A DNA stretch of 44,780 nt from Acidobacteriota bacterium (GTDB taxonomy: Bacteria; Acidobacteriota; Terriglobia; Terriglobales; Acidobacteriaceae), in NCBI GenBank assembly GCA_021816455.1, contig JAKAXU010000025.1:1-44780 (forward strand), written 5' to 3'. The notes below the pieces were generated by a model that saw only the letters and a list, made by a program, of their open reading frames with translations, had not been told where the DNA came from and ran no database searches. Shown here one piece after another: positions 27,301 through 34,081 of the stretch. The position numbers were made by a program, and so were the translations under genes. Position 1 is the first letter of the stretch; the number at the start of each line of letters is the position of its first letter.

Positions 27301-27368
27301 GGAAGGATGCTGACCAAACTTTTCCGTTGTTCCATCAGGCTCAGACCGAGTACCGCGCGCTTCCCTGA
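24309..27368 (+). CDS. transmembrane Ser/Thr protein kinase with TPR tail
   Basis: Encodes 1019 residues from ATG 24309, preferred because W-G-Q-V-K-A-L-F-H-S matches the usual N-terminus of acidobacterial kinases. The cytoplasmic Hanks-type kinase (about 86-365) has the Gly loop G-G-M-G-E-V-Y, Lys 115, H-R-D-L-K-P-G-N at 212-219, D-F-G at 236-238 and G-T-P-E-F-M-S-P-E-Q; all catalytic residues are present. One membrane span lies at about 384-402, followed by a large domain that includes TPR-like helices (A-M-A-Y-A-R-L-G-T-V-Y, and S-P-S-Y-G-N-L-A-Q-L-F). This part is probably outside the membrane and may sense or bind partners. The ECF sigma gene follows 105 bases later, and the pair is probably functionally linked. 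No ribosome site is obvious. Confidence 0.92.
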   Translation: MESSSPEWGQVKALFHSVLDMEPSARPEFLDRQCVPPELRANLEDLLRAHEEAGSFLSAADLFAADLDTASAASRIQPGTLLAERFKVIRFCARGGMGEVYEAEDLELRMRVAIKAIRPEIANYSGMLMRFKREVHLAKQVTHPNACRIFDIFRHHDPAVGDVVFLSMELLSGQTLAERIRLQGRLPEEEAIILLAQVASALDAAHAAGILHRDLKPGNILLETGRDGKMRAVITDFGMAWSGDSSSGNAFSVSRQLAFGTPEFMSPEQIEGRELTPASDIYCLGLVAYMAITGLRAFDADSQLFSALRRLIEPPPLPTRVLSGLDPGWDRLISRCLERDPARRLNSATGFAALLAEMESRKRTGPPALPLASSRRGFFHVRRRLWLAFAAVVVAALVLIFFRRDRHAPPANLNLVLADFVNTTGEAAFDNALNVALTAKLQQTPFLTVMPEQKIRLALRYMRLSEQARLTRHVALEVCQREVGQVVLQGFIANTSTGYNIGLRAFECASGRLLAVQQAPVDFRDPVLDALDHVAQAMRVSLGESSESIRRYDVPLVEATTPSLEAITAFAQGTQAWNEKGEAAALPYFLRATQIDPNFAMAYARLGTVYGNMGAPRRAEQALQQAFDRRDRVTEWERYYIVSHYYGFVTGQVNQEMATYQQWATAYPHDMAWTVNLSVDYAFTGQYEKAIELQRRAIRETPGLSPSYGNLAQLFLAIDRPDEARSVLDQASQLNLHDVNIQLDEYELAFYLEDPQAMSRLLAAADQFPGVEDTLLAQQAATFDRAGRLAQGRECAAKAASIARRVGDTETSANWLAGEAVRQAEMGESASARRLATLVLSTPAAAQGSDAQLLTALAFAYSGDAEHAQTLMRQLSAAHPLDTLIQSYWMPILRARIAYASGHYAAAIDALQGTDAYDLGIFTPGQCMDSAYLHGQALLGEHQPIAAAASFRRILAHRGLVLNCPISALAILGLARSLAQAGDAASARTAYQDIFAVWKDADQTFPLFHQAQTEYRALP

Positions 27369-27473
27369 ATCTCCTCATCCCCTCGCGGGAAGCTATGCGC
27401 TCGGCTTCGTCAACGCGATAGAATAGGCACAACACATTCAGCCATTCGTCCCTTCGTCAGGAGCGCGCTCGCG

Positions 27474-28070
27474 ATGGAGTCTGCACCGAACGAGGTCACC
27501 GCTCTGCTCATGCGCCTGTCGAGCGGCGACAAATCCATCATCGAGCGCATCATGCCTCTGGTCTACGCCGAACTCCATCGGCGCGCCAACCAGTACATGC
27601 GCCAGGAACGCGCCGACCACACTCTGCAACCCACCGCACTGGTCCACGAGGTCTATCTCAAGCTCGTCCAGCAGCGCGAACCCACCTTTCGCAACCGCGC
27701 TCACTTCTACGCTATCTCCGCGCAACTCATGCGGCGGATCCTCACCGACCACGCCCGCGCGCGCCTGGCCACCAAGCGCGGCAGCGGCAACCTTGAGCAG
27801 GGCCAGGACGAGGCTCAGCCCGACGCCGAACCGCTCCAGTTGCGCGACGACCAGCCGGTCCGGCTGCTCGCCATCAATGATGCTCTCCACGATCTCGCCC
27901 TGCTCGATTCCCGCCAGGAAAAAGTCGTCGAGATGCGCTTCTTCGGCGGGCTGACCGCGGAAGAAACGGCGGAAGTCCTCGGCGTCTCCACACGCACCGT
28001 CGAACGCGAATGGTCGATGGCTCGCGCGTGGCTTTACACGCGCCTCAAGACCCGATTCAACCAGGCCTGA
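27474..28070 (+). CDS. ECF-type RNA polymerase sigma factor (TIGR02999-like)
   Basis: Encodes 198 residues. Region 2 (about 10-95) has the typical L-x-P-T-A-L-V-H-E-V-Y-L-K-L and R-A-H-F-Y-A-I-S-A-Q-L-M-R-R-I-L. Region 4 (about 130-190) has R-Q-E-K-V-V-E-M-R-F-F-G-G-L-T-A-E-E-T-A-E-V-L and a helix-turn-helix. This is the ECF subfamily that Acidobacteria and Planctomycetes keep beside TPR-bearing Ser/Thr kinases, as here. The usual acidic D-L-V-Q-E of region 2.2, which contacts the beta-prime subunit, reads T-A-L-V-H-E, with Thr 50 and Thr 54 nearby. In related sigma factors lacking this acidity a kinase-phosphorylated Thr supplies the charge. No anti-sigma gene is present. A degenerate transposase starts right after the stop. 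Confidence 0.9.
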   Translation: MESAPNEVTALLMRLSSGDKSIIERIMPLVYAELHRRANQYMRQERADHTLQPTALVHEVYLKLVQQREPTFRNRAHFYAISAQLMRRILTDHARARLATKRGSGNLEQGQDEAQPDAEPLQLRDDQPVRLLAINDALHDLALLDSRQEKVVEMRFFGGLTAEETAEVLGVSTRTVEREWSMARAWLYTRLKTRFNQA

Positions 28071-28071
28071 T

Positions 28072-28619
28072 ATCGAAGTCGATGAGAGTTTTCTCGGAGG
28101 CGAGGAGCCGAGCATCCTTGGCGGCAGATCGTCGGAAAGGCGCTGGTCGTTGTGGCAGCCGAGGAAGATGGCCGCGGGATCGGTCGCATTCGCCGGCGCC
28201 ACATTCCGGATGCTTCCTCGGCCACTCTGATTTCTTTTCCCCAGGACAGCATTGAACCGGGCAGCACAGTGCATACGGACGGATGGCGAGGCTACCTTCC
28301 CCTCCAGAAGGCCGGCTATCAACACCGCATCAGCAATCAAAAAGGACATCCGGAGTGAGCGTCGGAGTTGCTGCGCGCGTTTACCAGGTGTTCTCGCTGT
28401 TGAAACGCTGGCTGCTGGGTAACGCACCAAGGGTCCGTCGCAAGAGAGCATCTTCAGGAGTACCTGGACGAATTCACCTTCCGTTTCAACCGGCGCAAGT
28501 CGCGCAGCCGGGGCAAACTCTTCTACCGCCTGATGCAACAATCCGTCACAATTGAATCAACAACTTACAGGAAAATCGTCGACTCAGCCACACAGCATCA
28601 GCTACAAAAAACACAATAG
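28072..28619 (+). pseudogene. decayed IS1595 (ISXO2-like) transposase fragment
   Basis: The three plus-strand frames together spell the C-terminal two thirds of an IS1595-family DDE transposase, but no frame is open throughout. 28072 onward reads I-E-V-D-E-S-F-L-G-G (catalytic D/E region). A second frame from about 28130 reads A-L-V-V-V-A-A-E-E-D and T-V-H-T-D-G-W-R-G-Y-L-P-L up to a TGA at 28356-28358. A third stretch gives V-F-S-L-L-K-R-W-L-L-G, then after another shift E-Y-L-D-E-F-T-F-R-F-N-R-R-K-S-R-S-R-G, ending at TAG 28617-28619. At least two frameshifts, a stop and a missing N-terminus show it is dead. It abuts the sigma-factor stop codon at 28070. Confidence 0.85.
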
Positions 28620-28620
28620 A

Positions 28621-28650
28621 TTGGGGTACCTGAGTCAAATGGATACCCAA
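28621..28650. repeat. imperfect inverted repeat, possible right end of the IS remnant
   Basis: TTGGGGTACC (28621-28630) and GGATACCCAA (28641-28650) pair with two mismatches across a 10-base centre. The position, right after the degenerate transposase, fits the element's right terminal region, but the left end is missing, so the boundary cannot be confirmed. Confidence 0.4.
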
Positions 28651-28712
28651 TTAACAGCAAATTCCCTTCAGGGATGACAAAAAGAAAAGCTGTAGCAAAA
28701 GCAATGAAGGCC

Positions 28713-28739
28713 GCCGACCCGGAGACGGGTCGGCTTTTT
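28713..28739 (+). terminator. strong intrinsic terminator
   Basis: A perfect 9-bp stem (GCCGACCCG at 28713-28721 with CGGGTCGGC at 28726-28734), a four-base GAGA loop and five T directly after (28735-28739). It ends rightward transcripts from the sigma-factor/IS-remnant side and insulates the GH29 gene. The T-run lies only on the plus-strand side. Confidence 0.88.
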
Positions 28740-28907
28740 GTGTGGAGCGGGGGTTAAGCGAGCAAGCAAAAATCGTTAACTGAAGCGTTGACACAACAGA
28801 AGATGGACGGATATAGTCGCCGCACAGAATCGGTTGTCCCGTTGTGCGCCGTGAAGGCGATCTGCAACGGCATGAACAGCATGGCTGCGCGATGAGGGGT
28901 GATCCAG

Positions 28908-30737
28908 ATGAACGAAATGAAGAGTATGGACAGGCGGGACTTTTGCAGGCTGGTTGCGGCGGCAGTGGCTGTGGAACTGATGCCGCGTGGTGGAGTGGCT
29001 GCGGCGACAGCCAATGAGACGCAGGCCGCGATCCTGAAGGCGATGAACAGCCTGAAGCTGGATTATGCGCAATTTTGCGCGATGCCGCAAGATGAGCGCG
29101 AGTTCTTTGCCCTGGTTCAGGACGAACTGGTGCGCGAGAAGCTGGTGGAGGAAGGCTGGAAGCCGTCGGGATGGGGCGATTCGCCGAAGCTGCCGGTGGA
29201 AGGTGGCTCGTGGGATGGAGTTCCGATGATTGCTCCGGTATCCGGGTTGAGCGGAGACGGTCCATTTCAGCCGACATGGGAGTCGCTGATGGAGTATGAG
29301 GCTCCGGAGTGGTATCAGGATGCAAAGTTTGGCATGTGGGCGCACTGGTCGCCGCAGTGTGTGCCGGAGGATGGGGACTGGTATGCGCGGAATATGTATA
29401 TCGAAGGTTCGCCGCAATACAAGTTTCACCGGGAGAATTACGGGCATCCGTCGAAGTTCGGCTACAAGGATCTGTGCGCGCAGTGGACGCTGCGGAACTG
29501 GGAGCCGGAAGAGCTGATGGAGCGATATCGCCGCGCAGGAGCGAAGTTTTTCCTGTGCATTGCGAACCATCATGACGGCTTTGACTGCTGGGACTCAAAG
29601 CATCATCCGTGGAACGCGGTGAAGTATGGGCCGCGACGGAACGTGGTGGGCACATGGGCGGCGACGGCACGCGAGCGCGGGATGAAGTTTGGCGTGACGG
29701 TGCATCAGGCGCGGAACTGGTGGTGGTTTCAGCCCTCGCACGGTGCCGATGCCAAGGGGCCGTATGCCGGGGTGCCATACGACGGCAGAATGACGGCGGC
29801 CGATGGCAAGGGACAATGGTGGGAGGGTCTGGACCCGCAGCAACTCTACGGGGCCAAGCATCCGGAGAATGCGCTGCCGGCGGCAAGCTTTGCGAAGAAC
29901 TTCTATGACCGGACGCGAGACCTGATCGAGCAGCATGATCCGGACCTGCTGTACTTCGATAACTCGCTGTTTCCGCTGGGATGGGCGGGGATGAATGTGG
30001 CGGCCTACTACTACAACCAGAGCCGACAGCGGCATGGCAGCGTGCAGGGAGTGCTGACGATCAAGAATGTTCCCGAGGAGCACGCGAAGGCTGTGGTGGT
30101 GGATATTGAACGCGGGCTGACGGATGGAATCCGGCAGTACGCATGGCAGTCGGAGACGTGCATCGGGGAATGGCATTATCAGCGGAAGCTCTTTGATCGT
30201 GCGGGCGAGTATGGCGGATATCTGCCGCCGGAGGCGGTGATTCACTGGCTGATCGATACAGTGAGCAAGAATGGGACGTTTGTACTGAACGTGCCAGGCA
30301 AGCCGGATGGAACGATCGACCGCAAGGAAAAAGCCGTGGTCGATGGGATTACTGCATGGATGGAGATGAATGGCGAAGCCATCTATGCGACGCGTCCGTG
30401 GAAGGTCTTTGGTGAGGGGCCAAATATGATCAAGGCCGGCTCCTTTCAGGGAGACAGCATCCGGAAGCTGGGCGCAAAGGATATTCGGTTCACGCGGAGC
30501 AAGGATGGGAAGACAATCTATGCGATGCCGCTGGGATGGCCGCAGGGCGAGTTTGTGATTGCGTCGCTGGGTACGGCAGGCGCAACGGCTTCGGGGAGAA
30601 TTGCGGCGGTGGATCTGCTGGGCACGGGGCGCGCGGTGAAGTGGTCGCAGCAGGCAGACGGGTTGCATGTGACTCTGCCCAACGAGTATGAGCCGGCGGT
30701 GAACTATGCGGCTGCGCTGCGGGTGCGGATGGCGTGA
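28908..30737 (+). CDS. GH29 alpha-L-fucosidase, exported
   Basis: Encodes 609 residues. ATG 28908 is chosen since GAGGGG lies eight bases upstream. The N-terminus has a twin-arginine-like start (M-D-R-R-D-F-C-R-L-V) and a hydrophobic stretch, so export, perhaps by Tat, is likely. The GH29 core begins near residue 130 with W-Y-Q-D-A-K-F-G-M-W-A-H-W and continues F-L-C-I-A-N-H-H-D-G-F and D-L-L-Y-F-D-N-S, whose Asp is the probable nucleophile. A C-terminal beta domain ends the protein. It would release L-fucose from glycans. The gene is 9 kb from the FucP/mutarotase/SDR locus, so a fucose scavenging route is plausible. Its last 34 bases overlap the convergent TauE-like gene. Confidence 0.93.
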   Translation: MNEMKSMDRRDFCRLVAAAVAVELMPRGGVAAATANETQAAILKAMNSLKLDYAQFCAMPQDEREFFALVQDELVREKLVEEGWKPSGWGDSPKLPVEGGSWDGVPMIAPVSGLSGDGPFQPTWESLMEYEAPEWYQDAKFGMWAHWSPQCVPEDGDWYARNMYIEGSPQYKFHRENYGHPSKFGYKDLCAQWTLRNWEPEELMERYRRAGAKFFLCIANHHDGFDCWDSKHHPWNAVKYGPRRNVVGTWAATARERGMKFGVTVHQARNWWWFQPSHGADAKGPYAGVPYDGRMTAADGKGQWWEGLDPQQLYGAKHPENALPAASFAKNFYDRTRDLIEQHDPDLLYFDNSLFPLGWAGMNVAAYYYNQSRQRHGSVQGVLTIKNVPEEHAKAVVVDIERGLTDGIRQYAWQSETCIGEWHYQRKLFDRAGEYGGYLPPEAVIHWLIDTVSKNGTFVLNVPGKPDGTIDRKEKAVVDGITAWMEMNGEAIYATRPWKVFGEGPNMIKAGSFQGDSIRKLGAKDIRFTRSKDGKTIYAMPLGWPQGEFVIASLGTAGATASGRIAAVDLLGTGRAVKWSQQADGLHVTLPNEYEPAVNYAAALRVRMA

Positions 30738-31504
30738 GCGGCGAGGCGCGCAGCGCGAGTGGTGGCCAGCCCGGAATGAAGAAGCTGGCTGCCCAGCAGC
30801 AGAAGCATCAGCCAGAGAGCCAGACGCAGCGGCCGACGCGGTAGACGCGCGGCGAGCATCATGCCTGTGAACGCACCTGGAATTCCGCCGAGCAGCATGG
30901 GCAGCAGCAGCGGGGCGCGAAGCGTCTGCGGAAGCCCGTGCGCGAGTGCGCCAAAGAGCGAGAGAATGGCTCCGAAGACGATATCGGTGCCGATTACCTG
31001 AGCGGGGTCGAGAGGGGTGAAGGCAAGCAGGGCGGCGCTGCCGAGCGCGCCTGCTCCGGCGGAAGAAAAGCCGACCTCAGCGCCGACAGGAAGCATGAGA
31101 CAGGAGAGAAGAAAACCGCGGTCGCGCGGGGCCGACTGCGCGCGCACGGGGCGGAAGTGAAAAAGAATCTGCCAGACGGCGGTAGCGATCAACAAAACGC
31201 CGAGCGTGGCGTGGAGCAGGCTGGCAGAGCCGACGAAGCGGCGGAGAAGAAGCGAGCCGAGCAGGATGCCTGGCAATCCGCCGAGCAGCATGAGGCGCAG
31301 GGCGGGCCAGGAGACGGTGCGGCGAGCGATCTGGGCGGGCGTGAGCAGCAGTTTGACTGCGGCGGCGAAGGTGAGTCCGAGCGCGACGGCGAGTGGGGCC
31401 GGAACGCCGAGAAAGAGCATGAGCACGGGCACAGTGATGGTGCCCGCGCCGACGCCGGTGAGTGCGATGCAGAGCGCGATGAAAAAACCAATCAGATAAG
31501 GCAT
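30704..31504 (-). CDS. TauE/SafE-family permease
   Basis: Encodes 266 residues with about eight hydrophobic segments. The two-repeat TSUP layout shows G-V-G-A-G-T-I-T-V-P-V-L near the N-terminus and V-G-F-S-S-A-G-A-G-A-L-G-S-A in the second half. Family members move sulfite, sulfoacetate or other small sulfur or organic anions. It is 63 bases downstream of cysH on the same strand and so probably the last gene of the sulfate-assimilation operon. This suggests sulfite export (detoxification) or sulfate/sulfite import. The 3' end overlaps the GH29 gene by 34 bases, tail to tail. Confidence 0.88.
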   Translation of the reverse strand: MPYLIGFFIALCIALTGVGAGTITVPVLMLFLGVPAPLAVALGLTFAAAVKLLLTPAQIARRTVSWPALRLMLLGGLPGILLGSLLLRRFVGSASLLHATLGVLLIATAVWQILFHFRPVRAQSAPRDRGFLLSCLMLPVGAEVGFSSAGAGALGSAALLAFTPLDPAQVIGTDIVFGAILSLFGALAHGLPQTLRAPLLLPMLLGGIPGAFTGMMLAARLPRRPLRLALWLMLLLLGSQLLHSGLATTRAARLAAHAIRTRSAAA

Positions 31505-31567
31505 AAGCAGATACGTCGTAAGAAAGATAAAAAGCTCGTTTCGAGTGAGTGGGAAAAGGGTTGCGAA

Positions 31568-32317
31568 TCAGCGATCCGGTGTGGAAGCAGGCGTCGGCGC
31601 GGCTTCGATATGGATGCCGCACTCGACCTTGCGCCCTGCCCAGCGTCCGGATCGGGGATCATTGGGGTCGAGCGGGAGCGTGGTGCAGGGCTGGCAGCCG
31701 ATGCTGGTGTATCCCTGCGCATAGAGCGGCAGCAGCGGAATGGAGAGCATCTCGCAGGCGTACCAGACATCGCGCGTGGTCCAGTCGACGAGCGGGGCGA
31801 GTTTGAGGATGGATTGGCCGTCCGGGAGAGTGAAGGGCGCGGATTCTTCCAGCGCGGCGCGGCTTTTGGCCTGTTCGCGGCGGAGACCGGTGAACCAGAC
31901 GCGGTAATTGGCGAGCGCGTCGAAGAGAGGACCGACTTTGCGGAGTTTGCAGCATTGGTCGGGTGCGGACTGGTAGAGCAGTCCCTCTTCGCGCTCCTGC
32001 TCGGCGACGCTCCGAGTTGGCAGAAGGTTAACGAGATTCATGCTCCAGTCGCGGGCAAGCTGGTCGCGATAGGCGTAGGTTTCCGCGAAGTGATAGCCGG
32101 TGTCGAGAAAAAGAATGGGCAGGCCGGGAGCAAATTCGAGGGCAAGGCGCGCCAGCAGCACGTCCTCGGCCTGGAAGCTGCACGTGAGGCAGACGCCTTC
32201 GGACGAAGGCGTAAGGTGCTGGCGGAGGGTCGCGCGGAGGCGCTCCAGCCGCGGGTTGAGTGAGTCGAGTATCTCGGCGGGAACTGCGGCGGAATTAGAA
32301 GAATGTTCGACAGTCAT
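31568..32317 (-). CDS. cysH: assimilatory APS (or PAPS) reductase, Fe-S type
   Basis: Encodes 249 residues from ATG at 32317, with GGAG upstream; the frame remains open further upstream into cysN but without homology. It reduces adenylylsulfate to sulfite with thioredoxin. Motifs: S-F-Q-A-E-D near the N-terminus, F-L-D-T-G-Y-H-F, the double Cys of D-Q-C-C-K-L-R-K, later C-Q-P-C-T-T, and the catalytic Cys in E-C-G-I-H. The C-C ... C-x2-C set is diagnostic of [4Fe-4S] enzymes that normally use APS, unlike the E. coli PAPS enzyme. This agrees with the absence of a working APS kinase in the operon. It lies 25 bases after cysN. Confidence 0.94.
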   Translation of the reverse strand: MTVEHSSNSAAVPAEILDSLNPRLERLRATLRQHLTPSSEGVCLTCSFQAEDVLLARLALEFAPGLPILFLDTGYHFAETYAYRDQLARDWSMNLVNLLPTRSVAEQEREEGLLYQSAPDQCCKLRKVGPLFDALANYRVWFTGLRREQAKSRAALEESAPFTLPDGQSILKLAPLVDWTTRDVWYACEMLSIPLLPLYAQGYTSIGCQPCTTLPLDPNDPRSGRWAGRKVECGIHIEAAPTPASTPDR

Positions 32318-32342
32318 GAAGAGAATCTCCGGATGCAAGTGG

Positions 32343-34079
32343 TCAGATTTCGTACTCGGGCGAGCGTGGCTGGTGGAGCAGGCCGGAGTCGGCGAGTAGG
32401 GTGTGAAGACGGCGTGTGAAGGCGTCTTCGTCGGAGAAGGTGATGGAGTGGTTGCCGATGGAGACCGAGAGCGCGTCGCTGTCGGTCTCGGCGTGCAGCA
32501 GGACAAGTAGGCCGGAGGCTGCTGCTTGTGCGGCGAGCGAATCGGAAGCGCTGTCGGTTGCCGGGCCATGGGCGTTGAGGCGGAGGGTGACCATACCCTC
32601 CTGGAAGAGCGCGCGCTCGACGCGGTCGGCGAGAGCGGATGGTCCGGTGAGGGTGAGGATGGCTCCGCGATGACCCCAGCGCAGGAAGCGCTCGCGCGCG
32701 GAGACCGGGCCAGAGTTGGCACCGTGGAGGTGAGCAGCAAGAGCGGCGGGGATGGGTTGCGCGGAGCGGATCATGCCGGCGGCGACGGTGGCGTTGGTAG
32801 CCGGGTCGATGAGGATGAAAGCTCCGGTAAGGCGATGGTCTCGGTAGCTGTCGACGGCAATGGGCCGCAGCAGGCGCAGCGCGGCGACGCCGATCTGGTT
32901 GAGGCTGAGTGTGGCGGCCGGGGTATGCACGAGCGATTGCGCGGGGGTGTCGGAGTCCAGCAGGACGCGGTGCCGGAGCGAGGTGATGGTGGCAGGCACG
33001 ACGTGGCTGGCATGCTTGAGCAGGTAACGGCGGTCGGGGATCAGATCGTGAACATCCATCCAGACCAGCGAGGCTTCCAGGTCGGTGGTGACCGTGGCCT
33101 GCGCCTCGGCGGAGACGATGAGGTCGCCGCGGCTGACGTCGATCTCGCGGTCGAGCACAAGGGTGACCGAAAGCGGTGCTGTGGCAAGGTCCAGGTCGCC
33201 GTCGAAGGTCGAGATGCGGGCCACGCGGGCGATGCGGCCGGATGGCAGAGCAGTGATGGCGTCACCCGGGCGGACCGAGCCGGAGGCAATCTGACCGGCG
33301 AAGCCACGGAAAGACGCGTCGGGCCGCAGCACGCGCTGCACGGCGAAGCGCAGCGGAGCCGCGTGGTCGTGACGCGCGGCCGGCAGCGACTCCAGCAGGT
33401 CGATCAGCGAGGGGCCGGTGTACCAGACCATGGCGGCGGAGCGATGGACGACATTGTCTCCGATCAGCGCGCTGACGGGCAGGAAATATGGTTGGACGGG
33501 ATTGCCGGTGTCCGCGGCAATCTGATCAAGCAGCGCCGAGAAATCCGCCTGAATGGAACAGAAGCGCTCTTTGCTGTAATCGACGAGGTCCATCTTGTTG
33601 ACGGCCACCAGCATCTGGCGGACGCCGAGCAGCGAGGCAATATAAGCGTGTCGGCGGGATTGGGGCAGAACGCCTTTGCGGGCATCGATAAGAACGATGG
33701 TGGCGTCGGCGGTGGAAGAGCCGGTAGCCATGTTGCGCGTGTACTGCTCGTGGCCCGGTGTGTCGGCGATGATGAACTTCCGTCGCGCCGTCGAGAAGTA
33801 GCGGTACGCAACATCGATGGTGATGCCCTGCTCGCGCTCGGCGCGCAGCCCATCCGTGAGCAGCGCAAAGTCGATCTGCCCTGGCGCGGTCGTTCCCTTG
33901 CCTTCGATCGACCGCACCTGATCCTCGTACACCGATTGCGTGTCATAGAGCAGTCGTCCGATCAGCGTCGATTTTCCGTCGTCCACGCTGCCCGCCGTCG
34001 AAAAGCGCAACAGATCTTTCCGCCGCTCACCGGCCATGAAGTCATCGATGGAAAATGTGTTTTCTGCGAGAGTCGTCAT
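32343..34079 (-). CDS. cysN: sulfate adenylyltransferase GTPase subunit with degenerate APS-kinase-like tail
   Basis: Encodes 578 residues, longer than a plain CysN (about 475). The GTPase has P-loop G-S-V-D-D-G-K-S-T (30-38), D-T-P-G-H and N-K-M-D, followed by two EF-Tu-like beta-barrels to about residue 450. The remaining 120 residues align by eye with the APS kinase part of CysNC fusions. Where that kinase has G-L-S-G-S-G-K-S-T, this protein reads T-G-P-S-A-L-A-D-R, so the Walker A Lys and Ser are gone. The tail is therefore probably inactive as a kinase and may be structural. With CysD it makes APS from ATP and sulfate, driven by GTP. It starts two bases after the cysD stop. Confidence 0.92.
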   Translation of the reverse strand: MTTLAENTFSIDDFMAGERRKDLLRFSTAGSVDDGKSTLIGRLLYDTQSVYEDQVRSIEGKGTTAPGQIDFALLTDGLRAEREQGITIDVAYRYFSTARRKFIIADTPGHEQYTRNMATGSSTADATIVLIDARKGVLPQSRRHAYIASLLGVRQMLVAVNKMDLVDYSKERFCSIQADFSALLDQIAADTGNPVQPYFLPVSALIGDNVVHRSAAMVWYTGPSLIDLLESLPAARHDHAAPLRFAVQRVLRPDASFRGFAGQIASGSVRPGDAITALPSGRIARVARISTFDGDLDLATAPLSVTLVLDREIDVSRGDLIVSAEAQATVTTDLEASLVWMDVHDLIPDRRYLLKHASHVVPATITSLRHRVLLDSDTPAQSLVHTPAATLSLNQIGVAALRLLRPIAVDSYRDHRLTGAFILIDPATNATVAAGMIRSAQPIPAALAAHLHGANSGPVSARERFLRWGHRGAILTLTGPSALADRVERALFQEGMVTLRLNAHGPATDSASDSLAAQAAASGLLVLLHAETDSDALSVSIGNHSITFSDEDAFTRRLHTLLADSGLLHQPRSPEYEI

Positions 34080-34081
34080 GA

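Noticed and set aside
25647..27335. A 562-codon minus-strand open frame within the kinase TPR region
   Set aside because: Gly/Arg/Val-rich shadow of the TPR-coding sequence; no motif and no ribosome site.
28554..28712. Possible replication origin with DnaA boxes at the skew switch
   Set aside because: The stretch is AT-rich, but I saw no TTATCCACA-like boxes and no origin genes, so I do not annotate an origin, only the skew reversal.
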